Of a stretch of DNA of 64,000 nucleotides, positions 17,318-27,980 are shown one piece after another. Made by a program: the position numbers and the translations under genes. Within the stretch, counting starts at the first letter, position 1. Each line of letters begins with the position of its first letter. Origin of the DNA: Streptomyces sp. NRRL F-2580 (GTDB lineage Bacteria > Actinomycetota > Actinomycetes > Streptomycetales > Streptomycetaceae); assembly GCF_000720115.1 (NCBI RefSeq), contig NZ_JOIR01000011.1:1-64000 (forward strand). Direction: 5' to 3'. The notes beneath the pieces were generated by a model that was given only the letters and a program-made list of their open reading frames with translations, did no database searches and was not told where the DNA came from.

Positions 17318-19188
17318 GGCTCACCGTCGCCCAGGCGCTCGTACGCTTCCTGGGCCGTCAGTACACCGAGCGCGACGGCCAGAGGCAGCGCCTGATCGCC
17401 GCCACCTGGGGAATCTTCGGGCACGGGAACGTCGCCGGGATCGGCCAGGCGCTGCTGGAGGCCGGGCCGGACGCCATGCCCTTCCTCCAGGGGCGCAACG
17501 AGCAGGCCATGGTGCACGCCGCCGTCGGGTACGCCCGCCAGCGCGGCCGGCTCTCCACGCACGCCGTCACCACCTCCATCGGGCCCGGCGCCACCAACCT
17601 CGTCACCGGCGCCGCCCTCGCCACGATCAACCGGATCCCGGTGCTCCTGCTGCCCGGGGACACCTTCGCGACCCGGCCCGCCGACCCCGTGCTCCAGCAG
17701 CTGGAGGTCCCGTACGCGGGGGACCTGTCGGTCAACGACACCCTGCGGCCCGTCTCCCGCCACTTCGACCGGATCACCCGCCCCGAGGCCCTGATCCCGG
17801 CCGCCCTCCAAGCCGTGCGGGTGCTGACCGATCCCGTCCAGACCGGCGCCGTCACCCTGGCGCTGCCGCAGGACGTGCAGGCGCAGGCCCACGACTGGCC
17901 CGAGGAGTTCTTCGCCGAGCGCGTGTGGGGCGTACGGCGCCCCCGGCCCGACCGCACGGAGCTCGCCGCGGCCGCCGCGGCCGTACGCGGCTCCGCGCGC
18001 CCCCTGATCGTCGCCGGCGGCGGGATCCGGCACAGCGGGGCCGAGGCCGCCCTCGCCGCCTTCGCGGACGCCACCGGGATCCCGGTGGCCGTCACACAGG
18101 CGGGCAAGGGCGTGCTTCCGTACGACCACCCGGCCGAGGTGGGCGGGATCGGCCACACCGGCACCGCCACCGCCGACGAACTGGCCCGGGAGGCCGATCT
18201 GGTGATCGCCGCCGGGACCCGGCTGACCGATTTCACCACCGCCTCCGCGACCCTCTTCCAGAATCCGGCCGTCCGGTTCATCGGCCTCAACCTGGACCCG
18301 TACGACGCCCACAAGCTCGCCGCCCGCCCGCTGGTCGCCGACGCGCGCGAGGGGCTCGACGAGCTCCGGGAGGCGGTCGCCGGGTACCGGGTGGATCCGG
18401 CGTACGAGAGCGCGTACGCGGGGCGCAGGAGCGCGTGGGAGGGCCGCGTCGACCACGCGTACGCCGTGTCCGCGGCCGACGAGGAACTCCCGCCCACCCA
18501 GGCCCAGGTGCTCGGGCTGCTCGACGGGCTGGTCGACGGCACCGACATCCTGATCAACGCGGCCGGATCGCTCCCCGGTGACCTGCACAAGCTGTGGCGG
18601 GCCCGGTCGGCGGACCAGTACCACGTCGAGTACGGGTACTCCTGCATGGGCTACGAGATCCCGGCCGCGATCGGGGTGGGGATGGCCGCGCCCGGCCGGC
18701 CGGTGTGGGCGCTGGTCGGCGACGGGACGTACCTGATGAACCCGACCGAGATCGTCACGGCCGTCCAGGAGGGCGTCCCGATCAAGGTGGTGATCCTCGA
18801 CAACCACGGCTACGCGTCCATCGGCGGCCTGTCGGGGGCGGTCGGCGGTGAGGGCTTCGGCACCGGATACCGCTTCCGTGCGCCCGACGCCTCGTACACG
18901 GGGGATCCCCTTCCGGTGGACCTGGCGGCCAACGCGGCCTCGCTCGGAATGGCCGTGATCCGCGCCCGCACGGTACGTGACCTGCGCGAAGCCCTCGCCG
19001 AGGCCCGCTCGGCGACGCGTCCCACATGTGTCTACACACAGACCCGAACGCCCGACACTGTGTCGGGCCCACCCCCGGCACAGGCGTGGTGGGATGTTCC
19101 TGTGGCCGAGACCGCGACCCGCAAGGCGGCGGCCCAGGCCCGTGAAGAGTACGACCGGCAAGCCGCGCAGCGACGTCGCCATCTGTGA
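17314..19188 (+). CDS. iolD: 3D-(3,5/4)-trihydroxycyclohexane-1,2-dione hydrolase
   Basis: This 624-residue ThDP-dependent enzyme opens the inositol ring to 5-deoxy-glucuronate. The PYR domain has the catalytic Glu in QGRNEQAMVHAAVGYA near residue 60, and the PP domain has the ThDP/Mg signature from GDGTYLMNPTE to VVILDNHGY (about 468-500). The GTG at 17314 overlaps the iolB stop as GTGA and follows AGAGGAGG. The length and the conserved TSIGPGATNLVTGAA segment fit IolD well. Confidence 0.94.
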   Translation: MRLTVAQALVRFLGRQYTERDGQRQRLIAATWGIFGHGNVAGIGQALLEAGPDAMPFLQGRNEQAMVHAAVGYARQRGRLSTHAVTTSIGPGATNLVTGAALATINRIPVLLLPGDTFATRPADPVLQQLEVPYAGDLSVNDTLRPVSRHFDRITRPEALIPAALQAVRVLTDPVQTGAVTLALPQDVQAQAHDWPEEFFAERVWGVRRPRPDRTELAAAAAAVRGSARPLIVAGGGIRHSGAEAALAAFADATGIPVAVTQAGKGVLPYDHPAEVGGIGHTGTATADELAREADLVIAAGTRLTDFTTASATLFQNPAVRFIGLNLDPYDAHKLAARPLVADAREGLDELREAVAGYRVDPAYESAYAGRRSAWEGRVDHAYAVSAADEELPPTQAQVLGLLDGLVDGTDILINAAGSLPGDLHKLWRARSADQYHVEYGYSCMGYEIPAAIGVGMAAPGRPVWALVGDGTYLMNPTEIVTAVQEGVPIKVVILDNHGYASIGGLSGAVGGEGFGTGYRFRAPDASYTGDPLPVDLAANAASLGMAVIRARTVRDLREALAEARSATRPTCVYTQTRTPDTVSGPPPAQAWWDVPVAETATRKAAAQAREEYDRQAAQRRRHL

Positions 19189-19200
19189 AGGAGCAAGGCA

Positions 19201-20700
<1,500 letters not shown>

Positions 20701-20762
20701 CCGCCGACCCTGACCGCTGCCCGCCGACGCTGACCGCTGATCGCGCGCAGGCGCCGTAGGCC

Positions 20763-20802
20763 CGGCTCGCCCCCCGCACACCTCACCGCGGGGGGTGAGC
20801 CG
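20763..20802. terminator. Bidirectional terminator between mmsA and the hydrolase
   Basis: CGGCTCGCCCCCCGC pairs with GCGGGGGGTGAGCCG (15-bp stem with one wobble, 10-nt loop), then CGTTTC. It sits between two convergent genes, 60 bp after mmsA and immediately before the hydrolase stop. Confidence 0.85.
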
Positions 20803-20806
20803 CGTT

Positions 20807-21973
20807 TCAGAGCAGCGACCAGACGTCCTTCGCCGCCCCCGCGCCCCAGACCGCGTCGCCGTGGCCGTAGCCCGGGACCACCGTGAAGGCGACGCGGTCG
20901 TTGCCGGCGGCGCGGATCAGCTCCGCGCCGCGGGGGTGGTCACCGCGGCCCAGTCCGGTGTTGACCCAGGCCACCTCGGCGCGGATCCGGTCCCAGGCGA
21001 TCCGGTACGTGGCGTCGTCGCCCGCCCAGACCGCGGCGAGGTCCCGCATCAGCGCGGTCGGCAGGAGCCCGCTCCCGAGGGCGGCGGTCGCCGCGTGCCA
21101 GGTGGCCAGCGGGGTGTGGGTCAGGGCGTACCGGTCCTCGGCCGGGGTGGCGCCGAAGGTGTAGGTCCCGGCGCTGTGCCCCTGGGCGTAGATCCAGTTC
21201 GCCGGTCCCGGGAGGGCGGCCGTGCGGATCAGCGCGAAGTGGGCGAGCCCGGCGTGCGTGAAGCGCCGGGTCGGGTCCGGCGGCCAGGGCGCCGGGGAGA
21301 CGCCGTCCGGATCGGCCACCGCCTTGGCGATCACGGCCGCGAGTCCCGGATCGACGATGTGGACGCCCTGCGCGAGCTGGGTGGCGTACGCGTCCCGCGT
21401 ATCGGCGGCGCGCACCGCCAGGTCTCCGGTGTACGGGCCGGTGGTGTCCAGGACGAGCACCCGGCGCAGCCGCGGCGAGGTGTCGTACGCGGCCGCGTCC
21501 AAGGCGAGGGCGGCTCCGGCGGAGTGCCCGGCGTACCGGTAGGGCAGGCCCAGTACGGAGTCCAGCGCGCCCACCACCCGGGCCAGGTCCCGGCGGTGCG
21601 CCGCGAGCCCCCAGTCGGCGGTGATGTCGGCGGCGGCCGCCGCGTCCTCGCGCGGGGTGACCCCGACCACGAGCAGGCCACGGCCGCGCAGTTCGTGCGC
21701 GAGGTTGTGGCCGTCCGGGCCGCCCGGGGTGAAGAACTCCGCCGCGAAGTTCAGCCCGCCGCCGGGCAGCAGGTACGCGATCCCGCGCGGCGCCCGTCCG
21801 GTGTCCGCGATCACGTCCACCGTGACGGGGGCCGGGCCGCCGCCGTCGAGCGGGAGGGTGAGCCGGATCCAGCCGTCGCCCGGGAGATAGACGGCGGTGC
21901 CCGTGCCCAGCGCGCGCGCGATGCGGGTCAGCAGACCCGTGCCCTTGGCCGCGTCGCCGTGCTGTCGTTCCAT
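20807..21973 (-). CDS. Alpha/beta hydrolase fold protein
   Basis: The protein has 388 residues and no signal peptide. The nucleophile elbow YAGHSAGAALALDAA sits mid-protein, an oxyanion-type segment IAYLLPGGGLNF precedes it, and a likely catalytic His is in VPGYGHGDAVWG near the C-terminus. It is longer than a minimal hydrolase, with a cap of about 100 residues. The substrate is unknown. The ATG at 21973 follows GGGGGAGG. Its leader folds into a long composite hairpin that brackets the ribosome site, so translation may be structure-controlled. The DUF916 gene lies upstream on the same strand. Confidence 0.8.
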   Translation of the reverse strand: MERQHGDAAKGTGLLTRIARALGTGTAVYLPGDGWIRLTLPLDGGGPAPVTVDVIADTGRAPRGIAYLLPGGGLNFAAEFFTPGGPDGHNLAHELRGRGLLVVGVTPREDAAAAADITADWGLAAHRRDLARVVGALDSVLGLPYRYAGHSAGAALALDAAAYDTSPRLRRVLVLDTTGPYTGDLAVRAADTRDAYATQLAQGVHIVDPGLAAVIAKAVADPDGVSPAPWPPDPTRRFTHAGLAHFALIRTAALPGPANWIYAQGHSAGTYTFGATPAEDRYALTHTPLATWHAATAALGSGLLPTALMRDLAAVWAGDDATYRIAWDRIRAEVAWVNTGLGRGDHPRGAELIRAAGNDRVAFTVVPGYGHGDAVWGAGAAKDVWSLL

Positions 21974-22029
21974 CGAAGGTGCCTCCCCCCAGGGTGATGG
22001 CCGAATACCGTCACCCTGGGACACCTTCG
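21974..22029 (-). promoter_or_regulatory. Composite leader hairpin at the hydrolase ribosome site
   Basis: Two nested perfect inverted repeats share one axis. The inner arms are CCCAGGGTGA (21988-21997) and TCACCCTGGG (22011-22020) around a 13-nt loop. The outer arms CGAAGGTG (21974-21981) and CACCTTCG (22022-22029) meet the hydrolase start codon. The Shine-Dalgarno sequence lies in the bulge between them. It may also end the upstream DUF916 transcript, whose stop is four bases away. Confidence 0.75.
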
Positions 22030-22033
22030 CCGG

Positions 22034-23098
22034 TCAGCGCGCCTGAGCCAAGTCCGGGGCGGGTTCGACCTGTTCGTGTTCCGTACGGCGCCGGCGGCGC
22101 AGCACCCACAGGGTGACCCCGGCGCCCGCCCCGACCAGGAACAGGCCCACGGCCGCCCAGGGGACGGCGATGAAGTCGCTCTCGGACCGCGAGACCAGAT
22201 CGGGGTGGGCGCTCGCGCCCGCCGTGATCCTGACGGTCACCCAGTCGGACTGCGGGGCGTCCGGCCAGGGTTCGGTCAGCTCGACGCGCTGCCCCGGCAG
22301 CAGGGTCAGCCTCAGCTCGCGGGCCGGCCGGTCCAGCACCCGGCGCCCGAACAGGCCCTCGGCGGAGACCGCCACGTTGGGCTCGACGACCACGTTGCCG
22401 CGGTTGACCAGCGTGTACGAGACCGTGGCGCGGGCGTTCCGGATCCAGGGCAGCAGCGGCGCCGACCGGCTGATCCGCACGTCCTCCACGCTCAGCCCCG
22501 GAGTCAGGGGCCCGGGAACCCGGAAGTACAGCCGGGCGCCCACCGAGCGCTTCACCCCGACCTGGACCTTGCCGTCCTGCTGCACGCCCTCCACGGCGGT
22601 GTTCAGGGCGACGATCCCGCCGACGTGGTCACCGGGCGTCGCGTCCGCCGGGACCTTCACGGTGAACGGGATGTCCTTGCGGCCCTTGGCCGGCACGGTG
22701 ACGGTGCCCGCGGTCTCCGGCGGCAGCGCGATCCACGCGCCGACGTCCTTGCGCCTGGTCTCCACCGGGAGCAGCGCGAAGGCGCCGCCCGCCGGGGTGT
22801 TCATCGCGTCGGTGGCGAAGACCTGGAACGTCAGGTCCTTGTCGGAGGAGTTGAGGATCGTCACGCTGTCGCCGAGGACGGTCCCGGCCGTGCCCTGGTG
22901 GAAGAAGTACGCGCGGTCGGTCATCGCCGCACCGGCCGCGGGCGTGGGGAAGACCCCCCAGGTGCCGTTGTCCGCGGCGCTCGCCGCGCCGGCCGGGAGC
23001 AGGCCCGCACCCAGGAGCAGCAGGCCGAGGAGCAGGCCGTGGAGCAGACCGTGGAGAGGGGTGCGGGTGCGGCTACGCGTACGGCTGCGGGTGCGCAT
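22034..23098 (-). CDS. Secreted membrane-anchored DUF916/WxL-binding-type protein
   Basis: This 354-residue protein has an Arg/Thr-repeat N-terminus (RTRSRTRSRTRT), a signal peptide ending near ASAADN, two extracytoplasmic beta domains of DUF916 type (including FAVFA/VFATDA-like and KVPADATPGDHVGGIVAL segments) and a C-terminal helix (about 310-333) followed by RRRRR, so it is a type I membrane protein facing out. In Firmicutes such proteins bind peptidoglycan and WxL proteins at the surface. The gene just upstream on the same strand encodes a WxL-like secreted protein, so the two probably work together. Confidence 0.8.
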   Translation of the reverse strand: MRTRSRTRSRTRTPLHGLLHGLLLGLLLLGAGLLPAGAASAADNGTWGVFPTPAAGAAMTDRAYFFHQGTAGTVLGDSVTILNSSDKDLTFQVFATDAMNTPAGGAFALLPVETRRKDVGAWIALPPETAGTVTVPAKGRKDIPFTVKVPADATPGDHVGGIVALNTAVEGVQQDGKVQVGVKRSVGARLYFRVPGPLTPGLSVEDVRISRSAPLLPWIRNARATVSYTLVNRGNVVVEPNVAVSAEGLFGRRVLDRPARELRLTLLPGQRVELTEPWPDAPQSDWVTVRITAGASAHPDLVSRSESDFIAVPWAAVGLFLVGAGAGVTLWVLRRRRRTEHEQVEPAPDLAQAR

Positions 23099-23183
23099 GG
23101 GCGGTCTCCAGTCGGCGCCGGAAGGGGAAGGGGTGGTACGGCGCCGGAGCGCCGCACCACCCTGGTGGAGCGGGCCGTACGGG

Positions 23184-24476
23184 TCAGGCGATCGAGAAGG
23201 TCACGACCGTCTGGTAGGTGTCGGCGAACATGAACGGCGGGAGCTGGATCATCCCGGCGCCGCCCACGGCGAACTCACCGCCGGTCAACTCGTCCCCGCC
23301 GGCGGCCTGGGAGGCCACCTTCATGGGCACGTCCGAGATCGCGCCGGGCGTGCCCGCGGTGCAGGTGCTCGGGCTGTCCGGGTTGGTCACGGTGCAGGAC
23401 GGCTGGATGCCGATCTGCGCCTTCGCCATCGAGTGGCCGGTGGCCTGGTTCAGGAACGGCGTACGCGTTGCCGTCACGTCCCAGCCGAGCGAGCCGCCGC
23501 GGAAGTCCTGGACGGTCGCGGCGTTGAAGACGCCGACCACCGACTGGGCCTTGCCGTTGATGGTGACCGAGCCGAAGCTGACGGCCGGCTGGCCGTCCTT
23601 CGGGCCGAGGGCCAGCGGGCCGGGGAGGACCTCGACGTCGACCGGGTTCTTGACGCCGGCCTGCTCCTCCACGAACACGAACGGCTTGGAGGTGGTCGCA
23701 CCGTTGATCTTGATCGCGTCGGCCTTCCTGGTGACCGTGAGGGTGCAGGTGGCCACGCCGGCGGCGTCCGCGGTGCCGGTGCCGTTGTCACCGGTCGGCG
23801 TGCCCGCGAGCAGGGCGGAGCAGGTGACGGCGCCGGGCGGCATGTTGGCGCCGCTGACGACGACCTCCTGGCCCGCCGGGCCGCTGTTGGGCGTCAGCTT
23901 CGTCGTGATCGGGTCCTTGGGCAGGGCCTCGACCGCGACCGAGCCGAGCGGGGCGCTCGGGCGGGGCGCCGGGGTACAGGTGGTGGTGAAGACCGAACCG
24001 GAGAGGTCCGCGTCGGTCACCGCGAGATCGAGCGCGACGTTGACCGTGGTGCCCTCGGTGCCGTCCGGGATCTTGATCGTTCCGGAGAAGGCCTTGGGGT
24101 CGAGCGGCTGCCCGGCCACGACGCTGACGGTCTCGGGCGGGCTGGTGACCACCTGGGTGGTCGTCCCGACCTTGAGAGTGATCTTGGAGGTGTTCACCGT
24201 GGTGACGGAGAACCCGGGGATCAGCGGGCTCGCGCCCGGGTCGATCGTGATCGGGACGACGTCGCCGGCCTTGGCTCCGTCGGGCAGGGTGACCGTCCAG
24301 TTCTGGTTACCCGAGCCGTCCGGCTGCGGCGCCGGGGCATCGCAGTTCTCGAAGACGGCGGTGGTCTTCGTCGCGGCCTGCGCGGAGCCCGCCAGGCCCA
24401 CCACGCCGCCCGTCAGGGCCAGAGACAGGGCTCCCGCCCCGGCCAGCACTCTTCGTCTGAGCATTCTCGTACTCAC
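23184..24476 (-). CDS. Secreted WxL-like beta-rich surface protein
   Basis: This 430-residue protein has a signal peptide (LRRRVLAGAGALSLALTGG, cleavage near AQA-ATK) and no other membrane helix. The C-terminal 150 residues contain SLGWDVTAT, resembling the WxL cell-wall-binding signature, and a final TYQTVVTFSIA strand. The centre has an IPT/Ig-like repeat (LTPNSGPAGQEVVVSGANMPPG). The GTG at 24476 follows AAGGAG. It is 85 bp upstream of the DUF916 gene and likely in one operon. A surface adhesion or wall-binding role is inferred from family and context; no enzyme motif is visible. Confidence 0.75.
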   Translation of the reverse strand: MSTRMLRRRVLAGAGALSLALTGGVVGLAGSAQAATKTTAVFENCDAPAPQPDGSGNQNWTVTLPDGAKAGDVVPITIDPGASPLIPGFSVTTVNTSKITLKVGTTTQVVTSPPETVSVVAGQPLDPKAFSGTIKIPDGTEGTTVNVALDLAVTDADLSGSVFTTTCTPAPRPSAPLGSVAVEALPKDPITTKLTPNSGPAGQEVVVSGANMPPGAVTCSALLAGTPTGDNGTGTADAAGVATCTLTVTRKADAIKINGATTSKPFVFVEEQAGVKNPVDVEVLPGPLALGPKDGQPAVSFGSVTINGKAQSVVGVFNAATVQDFRGGSLGWDVTATRTPFLNQATGHSMAKAQIGIQPSCTVTNPDSPSTCTAGTPGAISDVPMKVASQAAGGDELTGGEFAVGGAGMIQLPPFMFADTYQTVVTFSIA

Positions 24477-24617
24477 TGGGTCGCGACTCCTTCGTCATGA
24501 CGAACCCCTCCCCCCACCCGCTGTGTGGGGGAGGCCGAGCCGGTGCGGTGGCCGATATTGACGCGTCGCGGTGATGAGAAGTCAATGACTTGCTTTCGCC
24601 CGAAGCACACAGAAATT

Positions 24618-24650
24618 GATGGGCCATCAGGGACGGTCTGATGGCCCATC
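24618..24650 (-). terminator. Terminator of the subtilisin gene
   Basis: GATGGGCCATCAG and CTGATGGCCCATC form a perfect 13-bp stem with a 7-nt loop, 79 bp after the protease stop. On the left-running strand it is followed by AATTTCTG, a T-rich tail. Confidence 0.88.
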
Positions 24651-24728
24651 GGATACCGACTGGTCGGGGTGCGCGCCGGCAGTGCCGGGTGCGCCGGGTG
24701 TGCCGGGTGTGCCGGCTGAGCGGGGGGA

Positions 24729-25991
24729 CTAGGGCTCGGCGGGGACGTGGAGCAGCCGGTTCGGGGTGCCGGCCGGGAGCGCGGTGATCCGGTCGGGCAC
24801 GGCGTCGCGCAGCAGCGCCTCGGACACCTGGGCGGGAGTGCGCGCCGTACCGCGCGCCAGGACGAGCGCGGCGACCCCCGCCACGTGCGGGGCGGCCATC
24901 GAGGTGCCGGAGGCGCGGGCGGTGGCCGTGGCGGAGTCCTTCCAGGCCGAGGTGACGCCTACGCCCGGGGCCGAGAGGTCCACGCAGGGGCCGTGACTGG
25001 AGAACGGAGCGCGCCGGTCCGCGGCGTCGGTCGCGCCGACCGTGATCGCCTGCGGGACACGGGCGGGGGAGCCCACGCAGGCGTCCTTGCCGTCGTTGCC
25101 CGCGGCCACGGTGAAGGTGATCCCGGAGGCCACGGCCCGGATCACCGCCGCGTCGAGGGCGTGGCTGGGGGTGCCGCCCATGCTCATGTTGGCCACCGCC
25201 GGGGTACGCGGGGCCTTCGCCGCGTCCTTCACCACCCAGTCGAGGCCCTTGAGGATGGCCGACAGGCTCCCGGAGCCGCGGCAGTCGGCCACCTTCACCC
25301 CGACGAGCGAGACCCCCTTCGCGACCCCGTACGTCTCCCCGCCCACGGTCGCCGCGACGTGCGTGCCGTGCCCGTTGCAGTCGCGGGAGCTCCCGAGGAA
25401 CACCGCGTTGTAACCGAACCGGGCGCGGCCGCCGAACTCCTGGTGGAGGGTGTTGATCCCGGTGTCGACGATGTAGACGGTGACGCCCTCGGCCCTGGTG
25501 GAGTACGTGTACGAGCCGTCGAGCGGGAGCTCGCGCTGGTCGATGCGGTCCAGCGGCCAGGGCGCGGACGCCTGGGACTGCGGCTGCGCGCCGGGGGCGG
25601 CAGGGGTGTCGGCGGTGGCGGTGGTGGTGGTGGTGCCGGTGGTGGTGGCGCCGGGGGTGGTGGCGCTGGTGTGGAACTCCGCGTCCGGCTCCACGGAGGC
25701 CACCCGGGGGTCGGCGGCCAGGGCGGCGGCCCGGGCGGCGGTGGTGCGGACGGCGAAGCCGTTGAGGGCGGCCTCGTAGACCGGCCCGACCTCGTCGCCG
25801 GAGTCCGCGGCCTCGGCGGCCAGGGCGCGGGTCGGGGCGCGCGAGCTGGTGTCCTTGAGGACGACGACGTAGGGGGCGACGGGGGATTCGGCGGAGGCGG
25901 AGGCGGCGGGGTGCGTTGGCAGGGCGGCGGCCGTGGTGGCCGCCGCGAGGAGCGCGACGGCGGCGGGAAGGAGCGGGACGAATGCGGTCAT
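24729..25991 (-). CDS. Secreted S8 (subtilisin-like) serine peptidase
   Basis: The preproprotein has 420 residues. A signal peptide covers about residues 1-33, an I9 inhibitor propeptide 37-108 and a Thr/Ala/Pro linker to about 145 (encoded by a GTGGTG-type low-complexity tract), followed by the catalytic domain. The triad is D176 (YIVDTGI), H208 (GHGTHVA) and S364 (SGTSMAAPH), with oxyanion N299 in AAGND. It is a proteinase-K-like extracellular protease. The ATG at 25991 sits directly at the signal peptide; a GTG 20 codons upstream would bury it. A strong terminator follows the gene. Confidence 0.93.
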   Translation of the reverse strand: MTAFVPLLPAAVALLAAATTAAALPTHPAASASAESPVAPYVVVLKDTSSRAPTRALAAEAADSGDEVGPVYEAALNGFAVRTTAARAAALAADPRVASVEPDAEFHTSATTPGATTTGTTTTTATADTPAAPGAQPQSQASAPWPLDRIDQRELPLDGSYTYSTRAEGVTVYIVDTGINTLHQEFGGRARFGYNAVFLGSSRDCNGHGTHVAATVGGETYGVAKGVSLVGVKVADCRGSGSLSAILKGLDWVVKDAAKAPRTPAVANMSMGGTPSHALDAAVIRAVASGITFTVAAGNDGKDACVGSPARVPQAITVGATDAADRRAPFSSHGPCVDLSAPGVGVTSAWKDSATATARASGTSMAAPHVAGVAALVLARGTARTPAQVSEALLRDAVPDRITALPAGTPNRLLHVPAEP

Positions 25992-26069
25992 GCGGCCGAT
26001 GCTCGGCGAGCGGCGGCGCGGGCGCGCGGAGGGTGCGCCGAGTGGGCGCACGACACGCCGCCGCGCGGG

Positions 26070-26483
26070 CTACGGGGTGAGGGGCCAGCCGCGCATCGCG
26101 AAGACGCCCTCGTCGCGGGCGCCGGCGGCGTCGTAGGTGGCCAGGGCGGCCTCGTTGTCGGTGTCGACGCCCACCCACATGCCGTAACAGCCGCGGGCCT
26201 TCGCCTCGTCGGCGAGGGCCAGGGTCAGGGCGCGGCCGATCCCGCGGCGGCGGTACCCCTCGTCCACGGACAGCTCGTACAGGCACATCTCGGTGCCCTT
26301 GTCGGGGTGGCTCATCTCGATGCCGGAGACCATTCCCGCGGGCACGCCGTCGACGTAGGCGATGAGCATCACGTGCCCCGGGGCGGCGAGGAAGCGTTCG
26401 GACCACTCCTCGCGGGCCGGCCCGTCGAGGAGGGATTCTGCGGCGGAGAGCTCGGCGGGGGTGAGGGCCCGGCGGATGTCCAT
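26070..26483 (-). CDS. GNAT family N-acetyltransferase
   Basis: This 137-residue protein is a single GNAT domain: the acetyl-CoA loop is in YRRRGIGRALTLAL, strand 4 is LYELSVDE, and MWVGVDTDNEAALATYDAAG is the motif B region. It resembles the AacC/aminoglycoside-3-N-acetyltransferase-like small GNAT enzymes, but that does not define a substrate. The ATG at 26483 is the first Met before the domain. It lies 78 bp upstream of the protease and could be cotranscribed with it; a 192-bp gap separates it from the divergent hydrolase. Confidence 0.85.
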   Translation of the reverse strand: MDIRRALTPAELSAAESLLDGPAREEWSERFLAAPGHVMLIAYVDGVPAGMVSGIEMSHPDKGTEMCLYELSVDEGYRRRGIGRALTLALADEAKARGCYGMWVGVDTDNEAALATYDAAGARDEGVFAMRGWPLTP

Positions 26484-26675
26484 GCCGGCCACGATAATGC
26501 GCGCGTGACGGATGGTGAGTCCAAGTCCGGCGCGGCGCGGCGGGCGGCCGGAAACTCCCGACCGGACGGCTGCGGCACCGGCCGGCGCCGCGCCCGGCGA
26601 CCGTCCCGGTCCCGGCTCCCGGAAAGGGACAGCCCTTAGCGTGGCCCTTCCGTCGGACAACTGAGGGGGAGTCTC

Positions 26676-27446
26676 GTGAGAAGTGCCGTCGTCACTCCGG
26701 AAGAGGACCGGATCCGCTGGGTCGAGCTGCCGGGGGAGGAGCCGGCGCGGGTGTACGTGCACGGGCTCGGGGCCACCTCGCCGGCCTACTTCGCGGCGAG
26801 CGCCACGCATCCGCTGCTGGCGGGGCGGCGCTCCCTGCTGGTCGATCTGCTGGGCCACGGGCACAGCGACAGGCCCGAGGGCTTCGAGTACACCCTCGAA
26901 GCGCATGCCGACACGCTCGCGGCCGCCCTCGTCGAAGCCGGGGTGGAAGGCGCCGAGCTGATCGCGCACAGCATGGGCGGATCCGTGGCCATCGTGCTCG
27001 CCGACCGCCATCCCCACCTGGTGTCCCGGCTGGTGCTCGTCGACGCCAACCTCGATCCCCTGCCGCGCGTCCCGGGTACGGCCGGCAGCAGCGGGATCGC
27101 CGCCTACACCGAGGAGGAGTTCCTGGCCGGCGGCTGGGCCGAGGTGCGTGACCGGGTCGGCGCGCACTGGTGGTCCACGATGCGGCTCGCGGACCGGACG
27201 GCCCTCCACCGCACGGCCGTCCACCTCGTCGCCGGCACCACGCCGACCATGCGCGAGCTGCTGCTGGAGCTGAGGATCCCGCGCAGCTACCTGCTGCCCG
27301 AGGCGGACGGCCCGCTCCCAGGCGCCGAGGCCCTGGAGGCGGCGGGTGTGGCGGTGGTGCCGGTCCCCGACTGCGGGCACAACATCATGCTGGACAACCC
27401 CGACGGCTTCGCCCGCGCCACCGCGACCGCGCTGGCCCACGGATAG
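26676..27446 (+). CDS. Alpha/beta hydrolase
   Basis: This 256-residue compact hydrolase has the nucleophile Ser in AHSMGGSVAIVLA near residue 105, a catalytic Asp candidate in YLLPEADGPLPG and His in PDCGHNIMLDNPDGFA near residue 237. The HG oxyanion segment VHGLGATSPAYF is near residue 28. It is cytoplasmic. The GTG at 26676 follows GAGGGGGAG. It could act on esters or as a C-C hydrolase; no neighbour indicates a pathway. Confidence 0.87.
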   Translation: MRSAVVTPEEDRIRWVELPGEEPARVYVHGLGATSPAYFAASATHPLLAGRRSLLVDLLGHGHSDRPEGFEYTLEAHADTLAAALVEAGVEGAELIAHSMGGSVAIVLADRHPHLVSRLVLVDANLDPLPRVPGTAGSSGIAAYTEEEFLAGGWAEVRDRVGAHWWSTMRLADRTALHRTAVHLVAGTTPTMRELLLELRIPRSYLLPEADGPLPGAEALEAAGVAVVPVPDCGHNIMLDNPDGFARATATALAHG

Positions 27447-27497
27447 GCGGCCGGGCGGCCGGGCTCCTTCCGGACCCGTGAAGTCCGCCGAGGCGGC

Positions 27498-27980
27498 CTA
27501 CTTCCCGCCGGCCGGGGACGGGGTGCCGTCGGTCCAGGCGTAGACGCGCTTGCCACGCACCGCGACCTGGTACTGGTGGGCGTCCCGGCACTCGGAGCGC
27601 ACCTCGGCCCGGAGGCTGCCCGGCCACCACTTGGCGTGCAAATCCGGCGCGTTCAGCTGCTTCGGCGAGCCCGCGCTGCACTGCGGGCCGTCGAGCGGCG
27701 TCGCGCCGAGGGTGAACCGGATCATCCGGGCCTCGCCGTTGGTGCGCATGCGTATGCGGACGTCGGTGGCGTCCCTGGGTATCCAGGACGGCAGCGCGAA
27801 CCCGGACTTCGTGCGCGGCGGCGCGTCGGCGGCGGTCGCGAAACGCCGGCCCTTCTCCTTGTACACCCGCTGGTCGATCGTGTCGGTGACGGGGTTGGGC
27901 GGCAGGTTGGGCAGGGCGAAGGCCGCGGTGGCGAGGACTCCCACCGTGGCGGCGGCGACGACGAGCGGGCGGCGTTTCAT
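27498..27980 (-). CDS. Secreted or membrane-anchored hypothetical protein
   Basis: This 160-residue protein starts MKRRPLVVAAATVGVLATAAFALP, an N-terminal signal or anchor helix. The rest is soluble, with two cysteines (PQCSAG and SECRDAH) that could form a disulphide outside the cell, and several Trp/Arg-rich strands. I do not recognise the family. The gene converges on the hydrolase (51-bp gap) and is divergent from the phospholipase gene, which is also secreted, so the two may share a control region. Confidence 0.65.
   Translation of the reverse strand: MKRRPLVVAAATVGVLATAAFALPNLPPNPVTDTIDQRVYKEKGRRFATAADAPPRTKSGFALPSWIPRDATDVRIRMRTNGEARMIRFTLGATPLDGPQCSAGSPKQLNAPDLHAKWWPGSLRAEVRSECRDAHQYQVAVRGKRVYAWTDGTPSPAGGK

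Noticed and set aside
25618..25670. GTGGTG tract as a microsatellite or regulatory repeat
   Set aside because: It is in frame within the subtilisin gene and encodes its Thr-rich linker between propeptide and catalytic domain.
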